Assembly: GCA_022447275.1 (NCBI GenBank) | Contig: JAKVBK010000008.1 | Span: 1 to 64,000 of the forward strand | Direction of reading: 5' to 3' | DNA length: 64,000 nt | Origin: Oceanicola sp. | Lineage (GTDB): Bacteria > Pseudomonadota > Alphaproteobacteria > Rhodobacterales > Rhodobacteraceae | Shown here: positions 19,662 to 27,995 of the stretch, one piece after another | Layout of the letters: each line of letters starts with the position of its first letter | Numbering within the stretch: the stretch's first letter is position 1 | Notes under the pieces: generated by a model | What the model was told of the DNA's origin: nothing | The model's input: only the letters and a program-made list of their open reading frames with translations | Databases searched by the model: none | Position numbers and translations under genes: made by a program

Positions 19662-20420
19662 TCACGTGGTTTCCCAGTGCACGATGCGCTTGCTTGCAAA
19701 CACGAAAAACGCATCGAGGGCGGCGCCCAGCAAGCCCAGTTGGATCAGCCCGACAAACATGCGGTCTACCTGGAAATACTGTCGGGCTTCCTCCAGCCTG
19801 TAGCCAATCCCAGCCGATGAGCCGGTAAGTTCTGCCGCCACAAGGCTGAGGAATGACAGGGCAGCGCCAAACCGCAGGCCGGCAAAGATATGGGGCGCGG
19901 CGGCGGGCACCACAACTTCGAAGAATTCGCGCCACCAAGGCGCCCCAAGAGAGCGGGAGGCGCGGATATATGTCTCGGGCACGTGCTCCATCCCGTGATG
20001 GGTTGCCAGCCAGACAGCCAGAAAAACCGTGTAGGCAATCACAAAGTACTTCGATTCTTCTCCGATGCCGAACCATACGATGGCAATCGGCACCAACGCG
20101 ATCGCCGGGATTGGGCGCAGAATGTTAAAGAACGGATACACGGCCAGCCGGACGAGTGCGACACGCGCCGTCAAGATGCCTGCCAGGATCCCCAGTGAGG
20201 CCCCAATAGAAAAGCCAACAACCGCCCGCGACACGGATGTTTTGAGGTCTTTCATCATGACCCCGTCGTTGAACAGTTTCACCGACGCGGTGGCCACTTC
20301 CCACGGGCCGGGGAACAGGTTTCGGTTGGTCAGGCCGAAGGTATGTGCGGCCTGCCAAACAGCGATGACAAAGAGAATCGAAAACAGGGGTTTTGCAAAG
20401 TCGAGGTCCTTGGATGTCAT
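19662..20420 (-). CDS. ABC transporter permease, SsuC/TauC type
   Basis: A 252-residue inner-membrane permease with about six transmembrane helices and the EAA loop (RASRSLGAPWWREFFEVVVP, about residues 150-170) that docks to the ATPase. It belongs to the family used for sulfonates, taurine, nitrate, pyrimidine precursors and similar small solutes. It is transcribed away from the ATPase and binding-protein genes that must complete the transporter, and its stop lies 5 bases from the cupin stop. Confidence 0.88.
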   Translation of the reverse strand: MTSKDLDFAKPLFSILFVIAVWQAAHTFGLTNRNLFPGPWEVATASVKLFNDGVMMKDLKTSVSRAVVGFSIGASLGILAGILTARVALVRLAVYPFFNILRPIPAIALVPIAIVWFGIGEESKYFVIAYTVFLAVWLATHHGMEHVPETYIRASRSLGAPWWREFFEVVVPAAAPHIFAGLRFGAALSFLSLVAAELTGSSAGIGYRLEEARQYFQVDRMFVGLIQLGLLGAALDAFFVFASKRIVHWETT

Positions 20421-20590
20421 TGGCTGCTCCTCTTTTTGTGCGTTCTCAGGCTAGCAGCGGTGTGGATTGCTGAAATTTTCGTATGTCAATTTCTTGTCGC
20501 TCAGAGCGTTTGAACTGGCTCTGCCCAAATATGAGGCAGTCCAGCCCGCCTTCGGTGCCGAATTAATCCAGAGGTTTCCGGTCTGACGGT

Positions 20591-20643
20591 GCGGTGCAAG
20601 AAATGCAGCGCTGCGACATTTATTTAGCAGCACAATGCACCGC
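20591..20643. promoter_or_regulatory. operator-like repeats in the divergent transporter promoter
   Basis: Between the permease (start 20420) and the ATPase (start 20688) lie an 8-base inverted repeat GCGGTGCA (20591-20598) and TGCACCGC (20636-20643), separated by 37 bases, and inside it a perfect 10-base palindrome GCAGCGCTGC (20605-20614). GCGGTGCA also occurs upstream of biuH, and GCGGTGCG is part of the LysR-type site at 25946. Confidence 0.4.
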
Positions 20644-20687
20644 TTACTTGGGGCTAGGCTCGATCCATCACAACGGGACGTGGTGCG

Positions 20688-21515
20688 ATGCTGCCTGAAG
20701 AAGTGAAAGATAACAACCTGACCGGTGCGTTGGACACGCCAAGTTCAAGCGTGCCTGGACAGGGGCGCGTGCGGATTGCGGGCCTGTCTGTGGTGTTTGG
20801 AAAAGGTGATGCGCAAACCGTTGCCCTCGCCCCGACAGACCTCAACCTTGAACCGGGAACATTCACGGCCCTCATCGGCCCATCGGGCTGTGGCAAGTCG
20901 ACCCTGCTGAATGCCGTTGCGGGATTTACGCCCCCGACCGAAGGCAGCGTCCAAGTGGATGGCCGACTGGTGAGCGTTCCGCATCCGAGCGTGGGCGTCA
21001 TTTTCCAGAACTTTGCCCTTTTCCCGTGGTTCACCGCCCGCGGGAATGTGGAGTTTGCGCTGAAACGGTTTCGCCTGTCGAAGCAGGAACGTCGGGACCG
21101 GGCGATGGCTGCACTGGCCGAGGTGGGGCTGAGCGATCACGCGATGAAGTATCCCGGCCAGTTGTCAGGCGGCATGAAGCAGCGCGTTGCCATCGCGCGC
21201 ACCCTCTCGGCGGACCCGGACGTTCTGCTGATGGATGAACCCTTCGGCGCGCTTGATGCCCAGACGCGGCTGCGCATGCACGAATTGCTGACCGGCATTT
21301 GGATGAAACGGCGCAAGACAGTGCTGTTTGTCACCCATGATGTGGACGAAGCCCTGCGTTTGGCTGACGTGATCTACGTCATGTCGCCCGGCCCGGGCCG
21401 CATCATCGAGAAAGTCCCTGTTTCCCTTGAACGCCCCCGCCCTGTCGACCGGATGGGCGATGCGTTTTTGACCCTGCGCAGCCAGCTGCTTGGGCTGCTG
21501 CGCCACGAAGATTGA
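20688..21515 (+). CDS. ABC transporter ATP-binding protein, SsuB/TauB type
   Basis: A 275-residue ATPase that drives the transporter. Walker [11 protein letters not shown]-loop [10 protein letters not shown], signature LSGGMKQR, Walker [13 protein letters not shown] and the H-loop VTHDVDEAL are all present. The first about 25 residues precede the normal start of such proteins. It is followed after 37 bases by the binding-protein gene with a strong AAAGGAG site. Its permease is divergent, at 19662-20420. Confidence 0.92.
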   Translation: MLPEEVKDNNLTGALDTPSSSVPGQGRVRIAGLSVVFGKGDAQTVALAPTDLNLEPGTFTALIGPSGCGKSTLLNAVAGFTPPTEGSVQVDGRLVSVPHPSVGVIFQNFALFPWFTARGNVEFALKRFRLSKQERRDRAMAALAEVGLSDHAMKYPGQLSGGMKQRVAIARTLSADPDVLLMDEPFGALDAQTRLRMHELLTGIWMKRRKTVLFVTHDVDEALRLADVIYVMSPGPGRIIEKVPVSLERPRPVDRMGDAFLTLRSQLLGLLRHED

Positions 21516-21552
21516 AAGCAAAGCGAGACTGAAACACGAAAAGGAGTGAACC

Positions 21553-22512
21553 ATGTTCTTGAAGTCGATAACGGGCGCGGTCAGCGCATTGGTCTTGGGC
21601 ACGGCGGTTGCCTATGCAGACAAGATCACCCTCGGCACAGCGCCCAACTTGCAGACATTGCCCATCGTGGTGGCCATGTCGGAGGGGTATTTCGCCGACG
21701 AAGGCATCGAATTGGAAACCGTCAGATTCACATCCGGGCGCCGCGCTCTGGAAGCTCTGATTGGCGGGCAACTGGATGTTGCCTTCATGGCGGAATACCC
21801 GGTGTCGATTGCCTCGCTGCGCGAACAGCCGTTTGGCACGTTCACAACCCTGTCGCGCTACACGGCAAACCGCATGATCTCCAAGGGTTCGATCGGCTTT
21901 GAAGATCCCAGCAGCCTGTCCGGCAAGAAAATCGGCACCACCAAGGGCTCTAACACAGAGTTCTTCACCGAGGCCCTGATCGAGAAGTTTGGTGTGGACG
22001 CAGAGGTGATCAACGTGGCGCCGCCAGACATCGTGCCTGCACTGGCGCGGGGTGACATCGATGCTGGTATCATGTTCCCAGACTTCTACCCCGCCGCCGA
22101 AAAGGCACTGGGGGATGACTACCGCGAGTACCGGAGTGATGCCTATATCGCCTGGTTTGTTCTGTCCGCGACCCCAGAGATGCTGAACGATCGTTCCGAT
22201 GAGTTGGAGGGCTTCGTGCGCGCTTTGATCAAGGCCGAAGACTTCATCAAAACCAATCCTGATGCAGCCATGGAAGCCCTGGCGGAAGCCACAGAAGGGG
22301 TGCTGTCGATGGAAACCATCAAAACCAAGTTTGCAGAGGCGGAATACGAGGTGGGCCTGGCCAATGGGCTGCTCGACATCCTCGAAGTGCAGGCCAACTG
22401 GGTTGTCGGCAAGGGCATGGTGGACGCAGAGCCCTCGCGTGAGATGCTCAAGGGCTACCTCGCAACCGGTCCGTTGGCTGCGGTGGATGCCAGCCGCATC
22501 ACACTCGACTAA
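21553..22512 (+). CDS. ABC transporter substrate-binding protein, NMT1/SsuA-like
   Basis: A 319-residue periplasmic binding protein. A signal peptide ends after VLGTAVAYA (about residue 22), and the mature part starts with the family pattern ITLGTAPNLQTLPIVVAMSEGYFADEGIELE. Relatives bind sulfonates, taurine, thiamine precursors or heterocyclic nitrogen compounds. Because it is followed directly by an amidohydrolase and a cyanuric acid hydrolase, the likely ligand is an s-triazine or a related compound, but this is inferred from context only. Confidence 0.9.
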   Translation: MFLKSITGAVSALVLGTAVAYADKITLGTAPNLQTLPIVVAMSEGYFADEGIELETVRFTSGRRALEALIGGQLDVAFMAEYPVSIASLREQPFGTFTTLSRYTANRMISKGSIGFEDPSSLSGKKIGTTKGSNTEFFTEALIEKFGVDAEVINVAPPDIVPALARGDIDAGIMFPDFYPAAEKALGDDYREYRSDAYIAWFVLSATPEMLNDRSDELEGFVRALIKAEDFIKTNPDAAMEALAEATEGVLSMETIKTKFAEAEYEVGLANGLLDILEVQANWVVGKGMVDAEPSREMLKGYLATGPLAAVDASRITLD

Positions 22513-22532
22513 GTCAGACATTTGAACAGGAG

Positions 22533-22556
22533 CGGGCGGCCTGAGCGGGCCGTCCG
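22533..22556 (+). other. intercistronic hairpin between binding protein and amidohydrolase genes
   Basis: A 9-base stem with one G-U pair (CGGGCGGCC with GGCCGTCCG, 6-base loop) fills the 52-base gap. Such hairpins often protect the upstream binding-protein message and raise its level over downstream genes. Confidence 0.5.
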
Positions 22557-22564
22557 ACGACTTT

Positions 22565-23947
22565 ATGGATTATAAAGCGCTATTCGCCGAGGGCGGCGCC
22601 ACGCTGGCCCCTGAAGTTATGCTTACCCCTGACGGTGTTCAGCGGGATTGGGCAATGCGTGTTGAGGGCGCGCGGATCACCGGGCTGGGCCCGGTGTCTG
22701 AGTTTCCGCAGGCCGTTGCCTTGCCCGGGCGGGCAATCATACCGGGGTTTGTCGATGCGCATACGCATGTGGGACAGATCTTTGGCAAAGCGCTGATCGG
22801 AGGGGAGCCCGCGCAGATCTGGCGTCGGATCTGGCATCCGATGGAGCGCGACATGGATGAGACCCAGTGCTACCTGTCGGCCAAATGGGCGTTCTGGGAA
22901 GCCTTGCGGGGCGGTTTCACGAAAGTGGTCACCTATGGCCTGAACGGTCTGGACAAGAATGCTGGCGTGCACCGGGCTGCACAGGAGACGGGCATCCGCC
23001 TGGTATCTGCCTGCGGCCTCGACGAGTTTTCAGGTGAGATTGGCACAGGTCATGGCAACAAGACCTGGTCTGAGATTGAGGCGGTGATCCTTGCGCATAT
23101 CGACGATTGCGCTGCCTATGAGCGGATCGCGCCTTCTGTGTGTTGCAGCTCCTTCATGGGAAACACGCCGGAAACGCTGGCCAAGCTGTCCGCGTTGTGC
23201 GCCCAGAAAGGAATACTGCTGCAAATTCATTCGAACGAGCATTTCCCCGAGGTGCATGAATGTATCTTGCAGCATGGCATGCGGCCAATCGAGTTGCTGC
23301 ACAAGTATGATGTGCTGGGCCCGCATGTGCTCTTGCATCACACCACCTTGGTCTCTGAGCCCGAAATAGAGCTGATCATCGAGAGTGGCACGGCCACGTC
23401 CTACAATCCGCTGGCAAGCATGTGGAAGGGCAATGCCGTCGCCCCGGCAATGCGATTTGCACAGCGCAATGTGCGGTTCGGGATTGGCTCGGACACAACC
23501 TCTGCGGACGGGTTCAAGAACCTTGCAGCAGCCGAGGCCTGCCAGCGGATCGAACACGGCTTGCCTGTGGCTGATTTTTCCTGTGGGGCGGCTTGGACAT
23601 GGGTAGACGCAATCACGTCACAGGGGGCGGAGGCGACGGGAAGCGCGGGCGATCACGGTGCCCTGCAAGTCGGGCAGGCGGCGGATTTTCTGGTGCTCGA
23701 TATGATGGCGCCGGAATGTTTGCCCAGTCACGATTTTGAGTGGGAACTGGTGCGCTACTACAACCGGGATCAGGTCGAGGCTGTCGTCATCGATGGCCAG
23801 CTGTGCATGGCAGGGGGCAAGCCGGTGGGCTGGGACGCAGAGAGCCTGCGCAGCGCAGGGCTCGCTGCCGCGCAGCAGATCACCAGTGCGCCTGATATCG
23901 TGCGCTGCCATGGGCCCTCGGCTGCCTATCGCCCGCGTCGGAGCTAA
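22565..23947 (+). CDS. metal-dependent amidohydrolase of the AtzB/TrzN/cytosine deaminase type
   Basis: A 460-residue member of the amidohydrolase superfamily. The single-metal site of the deaminase subtype is complete: HTH (H66, H68) in GFVDAHTHVG, H222 and E225 in QIHSNEH, H258/H259 in LLHHTTLV and D310 in GIGSDTTSADG. Such enzymes deaminate or dechlorinate s-triazines, pyrimidines and guanine. It ends 3 bases before the cyanuric acid hydrolase gene, so a product of cyanuric acid is plausible, with ammelide, ammeline or a similar ring as substrate. Its exact substrate cannot be read from the sequence. No good ribosome binding site precedes the ATG. Confidence 0.85.
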   Translation: MDYKALFAEGGATLAPEVMLTPDGVQRDWAMRVEGARITGLGPVSEFPQAVALPGRAIIPGFVDAHTHVGQIFGKALIGGEPAQIWRRIWHPMERDMDETQCYLSAKWAFWEALRGGFTKVVTYGLNGLDKNAGVHRAAQETGIRLVSACGLDEFSGEIGTGHGNKTWSEIEAVILAHIDDCAAYERIAPSVCCSSFMGNTPETLAKLSALCAQKGILLQIHSNEHFPEVHECILQHGMRPIELLHKYDVLGPHVLLHHTTLVSEPEIELIIESGTATSYNPLASMWKGNAVAPAMRFAQRNVRFGIGSDTTSADGFKNLAAAEACQRIEHGLPVADFSCGAAWTWVDAITSQGAEATGSAGDHGALQVGQAADFLVLDMMAPECLPSHDFEWELVRYYNRDQVEAVVIDGQLCMAGGKPVGWDAESLRSAGLAAAQQITSAPDIVRCHGPSAAYRPRRS

Positions 23948-23950
23948 AGC

Positions 23951-25012
23951 ATGCCGCGCGCCCGCATCCATGTCATCCCGACAAGCGCGCCCGATGATGT
24001 GTCCGGTTTGCAGCAACTGATTGCAACCGGGGCGCTGGATCCGACATGCCTGCGCGCCATTCTGGGCAAGACCGAGGGCAATGGTTGCGTCAATGATTTT
24101 ACTCGGGCCTTCGCTGTTTCTGCGCTGAAAATGTGTCTTGGCCCGGCGGCTGAAAATGTGACGATGGTCATGTCTGGGGGCACTGAAGGGGGGCTCTCGC
24201 CCCACCTCGTAACCTTTGAGGTGTTGGAAGAGGAGGGCACGGGGCCGGCTTTGGCCTTGGGGGCAACGATCACACGAGATCTTTTGCCCCATGAGATCGG
24301 CACCTTCGCGCAGATCACATGCGTGGCCGAAGCCGTGCGCTCTGCCATTCAGACCGCAGGCATCGCCACAACCAGCGATGTGCACTTTGTGCAGATCAAA
24401 TGCCCCCTGCTGACCAGCGCGCGCATCGCGACCTCCCCGAAGGCAACACAGACCCGTGACACCCTGAAGTCGATGGGGCTGTCGCGTGGGGCCTCGGCGC
24501 TGGGCATTGCGCTGGCCTTAGGCGAGGTTGATGCGGCCACGGCGGAACGCGCCCTTGCGGAGGAGGACAAATCCGTTTGGTCGCGCCGCGCGAGCACTTC
24601 TGCCGGGGTCGAGCTGATGGGGCATGAGGTGCTTGTGCTGGGGATGAGTCCCGCTTGGTCGGGGCCGTTGCTCGTGGATCATGCTGTGATGATGGACGCG
24701 ATTGATACCGCATCCGTACGCGCGGCCATGGCGCGCATGGATGTTGGCCGAAGCAGTGTCTTGCGGGCGCTGTTTGCAAAGGCCGAAGCGTCGAGCGGCG
24801 GGCTGATCCGAGGGGCCCGGCACACGATGCTGAATGACAGTGATATCTCCTCCACCCGTCATGCGCGCGCCATGGTTGGGGGCGCGCTCGGTGGATTGGT
24901 CGGACGTGCGGATCTCTATGTGTCTGGCGGGGCAGAGCATCAGGGGCCCGATGGCGGCGGGCCGGTTGCCCTCATCGCAGAAAGAACGGGTTTCTACGGC
25001 GACACGGAATAA
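23951..25012 (+). CDS. atzD: cyanuric acid amidohydrolase (AtzD/barbiturase family)
   Basis: A 353-residue ring-opening enzyme of the small AtzD/TrzD/barbiturase family. The threefold pseudo-symmetric Lys/Ser pairs are visible: K40 (AILGKTEGNG) with S75 (MSGGTEGG), K150 (VQIKCPLL) with a Ser in RASTSAGVEL (about 215-217), and K277 (LFAKAEAS) with S325 (SGGAEHQGPDGGGPVA). The family hydrolyses cyanuric acid to carboxybiuret, or barbiturate to ureidomalonate. Neighbouring biuH and atzF favour cyanuric acid. It is the third gene of the binding protein-amidohydrolase-atzD unit and converges on the LysR gene. Confidence 0.9.
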   Translation: MPRARIHVIPTSAPDDVSGLQQLIATGALDPTCLRAILGKTEGNGCVNDFTRAFAVSALKMCLGPAAENVTMVMSGGTEGGLSPHLVTFEVLEEEGTGPALALGATITRDLLPHEIGTFAQITCVAEAVRSAIQTAGIATTSDVHFVQIKCPLLTSARIATSPKATQTRDTLKSMGLSRGASALGIALALGEVDAATAERALAEEDKSVWSRRASTSAGVELMGHEVLVLGMSPAWSGPLLVDHAVMMDAIDTASVRAAMARMDVGRSSVLRALFAKAEASSGGLIRGARHTMLNDSDISSTRHARAMVGGALGGLVGRADLYVSGGAEHQGPDGGGPVALIAERTGFYGDTE

Positions 25013-25028
25013 AACCTATATGCGCCAG

Positions 25029-25931
25029 CTACGGGTACAAAACATTCAATTTGCGCACCAATTCACGCACAAAGCGCGCCGAGGCAACGGGCAGCGTCCG
25101 TCCGCGCAACTGCCCTAGAAACAAGTTGCCCGGGGCGACATCGCGTTCAGACAAAGGCCTTGAGACAAGACCCGTTTCGGGCGTCAAAGACAGCCCGATC
25201 GGGAACTGGAAGCTGATGAGGTCTTCGTTTGTTCCATAGTGCCGCATGAAGTCGTAGCTGTCGGACTCGATGAGTGGATTGATCTTTGCAGAAGACAGCC
25301 GCCGGACCGCATGATCCATCAGGACCCGGACAGCATATTTATCCGAGGGGGCCACATGGGGGAATTGCAAGGCGTCTCCCAATCGGACTTGATCGTCTTG
25401 GGCCAGCGGATGATCGGCGCGCATCACCACATGTATGGGCTGCGTGCTGGCATGGATCACTTCGAAATCCACCATGGTCAGGGGTTCGAAAACAAGCACG
25501 AGATCGCTTGCAAACTCGGCCAACTCGCGTTCGGCGGCGACGCGATCGCGGGCGTTGACCGAGAACGTCACGCCGGGATGTTCGCTGCGGTATCGGGCGA
25601 TTTCGCGGGGCAGGAAATAGGGTAACAGTGCCTGCGAGCAGGCAATGGATACATGGCCGCGCCGCACGCCGGAGAGATCGGCGACCTGCGATTTCAGGCG
25701 CGCAAAGTCGGAATTTTGGGTCCGAATATGCTGCATCAACATCTCGCCTGCCGGATTGAGGCGCACACCGCGAGGAAGCCGTTCGAAGATCTCATAGCCA
25801 AACTCTTCCTCGAATTTGTTGATCCGTCGATTGAGCGCCGAGGCGGTGATGTTCATGTCTTCGGATGCTTTGCGGATGGAGCCCGCCCGAACGACCCCTT
25901 CGATGAATTCGAAATCCTTGAGATGGCGCAT
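25029..25931 (-). CDS. LysR-type transcriptional regulator of the triazine cluster
   Basis: A 300-residue LysR regulator: winged helix at residues 1-65 (SIRKASEDMNITASALNRRI as recognition region) and a periplasmic-binding-protein-like effector domain. It starts 133 bases from the divergent allophanate hydrolase gene, with a perfect T-N11-A palindrome between them, the classical arrangement. In Pseudomonas ADP the LysR protein AtzR controls atzDEF; this gene has the same position relative to atzD and atzF, though orthology is not proven. Confidence 0.9.
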   Translation of the reverse strand: MRHLKDFEFIEGVVRAGSIRKASEDMNITASALNRRINKFEEEFGYEIFERLPRGVRLNPAGEMLMQHIRTQNSDFARLKSQVADLSGVRRGHVSIACSQALLPYFLPREIARYRSEHPGVTFSVNARDRVAAERELAEFASDLVLVFEPLTMVDFEVIHASTQPIHVVMRADHPLAQDDQVRLGDALQFPHVAPSDKYAVRVLMDHAVRRLSSAKINPLIESDSYDFMRHYGTNEDLISFQFPIGLSLTPETGLVSRPLSERDVAPGNLFLGQLRGRTLPVASARFVRELVRKLNVLYP

Positions 25932-25946
25932 CTATCCTCACTTTGC

Positions 25947-25963
25947 GGTGCGTTTTGCGCACC
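25947..25963. promoter_or_regulatory. LysR-type operator (T-N11-A) between regulator and atzF
   Basis: GGTGCG-TTTTG-CGCACC, a perfect 6-base inverted repeat containing the T-N11-A core at 25949-25961. It lies 16 bases from the LysR start codon and about 100 bases upstream of atzF, fitting autoregulation plus activation of the divergent gene. Confidence 0.7.
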
Positions 25964-26064
25964 ACTTTGTTGAGTTTATAGCAATTGATTTCATACGCAC
26001 ATCGCCCGACCCTATCCCTGTGCCGAGTTTGAATGTGGCCTCCGAAAACGATTGGAAATCAGGC

Positions 26065-27867
26065 ATGAGTGATGAGATTCCGCTCACTTTGTCCTCTTTG
26101 CGCGCCGCCTATGACAGTGGCACGCCCGCTTCTGCGATCGTCGAACAGGTTTACGCAAAAATCGAAGCTGTTGCAGATCCCTGTATCTTTCTGTGTCTTT
26201 TCCCGAAGGAAGACCTCCTCGCCGAAGCTGCGGCGCTGGGCCCTTATGACCCGTCAAAACCGCTTTGGGGTGTGCCCTTTGTAATCAAGGACAATATCGA
26301 CGTCGCAGGAAAGCCAACCACGGCGGCCTGTCCGTCATTTGCCTATGTCCCAGAGACGACTGCGTTCGTCGTGCAACGCCTGCAAGACGCCGGCGCCCTG
26401 CTGATCGGTAAAACAAATCTTGATCAGTTTGCCACCGGCCTTGTTGGCGTGCGCACGCCTTTTGGGGCGCCCAGAAATGCGCTGGATCCGGAGATTGTGC
26501 CTGGAGGCTCTTCTGGCGGATCAGGGGTGGCGGTGGCCCATGGCATCGCCAGCTTTGCGCTGGGCACCGATACCGCTGGCTCCGGGCGGGTGCCTGCGGC
26601 TCTCAACAACATCGTTGGCCTCAAACCAACGCTTGGGGCGCTGTCCGCAACCGGGATGGTGCCGGCCTGCCGTACGCTGGATACGATTTCGATCTTTGCG
26701 CTCACGGTGTCAGACGCATATGAAACCTATGCCGTGGCCGCCGTTTATGATCCCAGCGACAGCTACGCAGTGCCCGTCAGCACCCCAGCGCTGGTTTCCC
26801 CCCCGGCAGATCTGACCCTTGGCGTGCCCTCTGCGGATACGATCCGCTTTGAGGGAGATGCCGTGCAAGCGGCTGCATTTGCCGAAACAGTGGCCGCGCT
26901 AAAGGCCTCTGGGGCGAAAATTACCGAGATCGATTTCACACCGCTCTACGCCATCGCTGAGATGCTGTATTTTGGCCCGTGGGTGGCAGAGCGCTACGTC
27001 GCGACCGAGGCCCTGATCACGCAGCAGCCAGAAATGCTCTACCCTGTGACGCGCAAGATTATCGGCTCTGCTGAAGGCAAGACGGCGGCCGATACCTTCA
27101 AGGGTTTCTACGATATGAAAGCTCTGGTGCATGCTATCACGCCAGCCATTGACGCCTGCGATGTGCTCTGTGTGCCCAGTATCCCGACATTCGCAACCGT
27201 TGCAGAGCTGGACGCGGACCCGATGGGGCCAAACAATATGCTTGGTACCTATACCAACTTTGTAAACCTCATGAACCTTTGCGCAATTACGGTGCCAACA
27301 GCGCCGCGCACCGATGGGCGTCCGGGTAGCGTGACCCTCATTGCCAAGGCTGGACAGGACGCGCGCACGGCCGCCATTGCCACGCGGATCGAGGCGTTGG
27401 GCAACCGGCATCTGGGCGCCACCAATTGGGCGCTGTCGCCGGTGTCCCTGTCTGATGCGCCGCCCGAGGACATGATCCGCATTGCTGTCTGCGGGGCACA
27501 TATGGAAGGGCTGCCGCTTAATCACACCCTGACAGACCGCGGCGCGCGATATGTCCGCTCGGATCGCACGGCGCCGGACTACAGATTCTACGCGCTGCCG
27601 GGCGCAGGTGTGGCGCGGCCCGGGCTTGTCCGCACAGGGGCGGGCGAGGGGGGGTGCGTTGCGCTGGAGTTATGGGATGTGCCCGTTGCCGCATTTGGCG
27701 GCTTCATGAAAACCATTCCGGCCCCACTGGGCATCGGCACGTTGACTTTGGCAGACGGGGCTGCGGTACAGGGGTTTCTTTGTGAAGCCGTGGCCGCGCA
27801 AGGGGCGCGCGATATCACAGATATGGGGGATTGGCGCCGCTTCCTCGCGCAACCGCAAACCGGGTAA
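26065..27867 (+). CDS. atzF: allophanate hydrolase
   Basis: A 600-residue enzyme (AtzF 605) that splits allophanate into ammonia and carbon dioxide in two steps. The N-terminal amidase-signature domain (1 to about 450) has the Ser-cisSer-Lys triad: K75 in VIKDNID, S149 in PGGSSGGSG and S173 in TDTAGSGRVPAA. The C-terminal domain (about 465-600), with VRTGAGEGGCVALELWDVP and TIPAPLGIGTLTLADG, performs the decarboxylating half. The ATG at 26065 matches AtzF; the frame is open to 25816 but that part overlaps the divergent promoter and LysR. Not the urea amidolyase type, since no biotin carboxylase partner is near. Confidence 0.93.
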   Translation: MSDEIPLTLSSLRAAYDSGTPASAIVEQVYAKIEAVADPCIFLCLFPKEDLLAEAAALGPYDPSKPLWGVPFVIKDNIDVAGKPTTAACPSFAYVPETTAFVVQRLQDAGALLIGKTNLDQFATGLVGVRTPFGAPRNALDPEIVPGGSSGGSGVAVAHGIASFALGTDTAGSGRVPAALNNIVGLKPTLGALSATGMVPACRTLDTISIFALTVSDAYETYAVAAVYDPSDSYAVPVSTPALVSPPADLTLGVPSADTIRFEGDAVQAAAFAETVAALKASGAKITEIDFTPLYAIAEMLYFGPWVAERYVATEALITQQPEMLYPVTRKIIGSAEGKTAADTFKGFYDMKALVHAITPAIDACDVLCVPSIPTFATVAELDADPMGPNNMLGTYTNFVNLMNLCAITVPTAPRTDGRPGSVTLIAKAGQDARTAAIATRIEALGNRHLGATNWALSPVSLSDAPPEDMIRIAVCGAHMEGLPLNHTLTDRGARYVRSDRTAPDYRFYALPGAGVARPGLVRTGAGEGGCVALELWDVPVAAFGGFMKTIPAPLGIGTLTLADGAAVQGFLCEAVAAQGARDITDMGDWRRFLAQPQTG

Positions 27868-27995
27868 TGCGTTTGCTGTACCGCCGCAAAGGCTGCCGTG
27901 ACAGATCATGACCATCGGCCCAGAGGGGCAGCGGTTGCTTGCGCGCGGGTGGCTGCTATACCGGCGCAAAGCACTCACGCGGGCCGGAGGTATCT

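Noticed and set aside
19662-22512. Naming the ABC importer tauABC because of the taurine genes 7 kb away
   Set aside because: No TauR-like site is found in its promoter, and it is embedded among the triazine enzymes.
23951-25012. Assigning the ring-opening enzyme as barbiturase in oxidative uracil breakdown
   Set aside because: The Lys/Ser motifs are shared by both families, but the nearby biuret and allophanate hydrolases fit cyanuric acid, and no uracil oxidase or ureidomalonase is visible. It remains the main alternative.
26065-27867. A urea amidolyase-type reading of the allophanate hydrolase
   Set aside because: No biotin-dependent urea carboxylase gene is near, and the neighbours are cyanurate and biuret enzymes, which fit AtzF.
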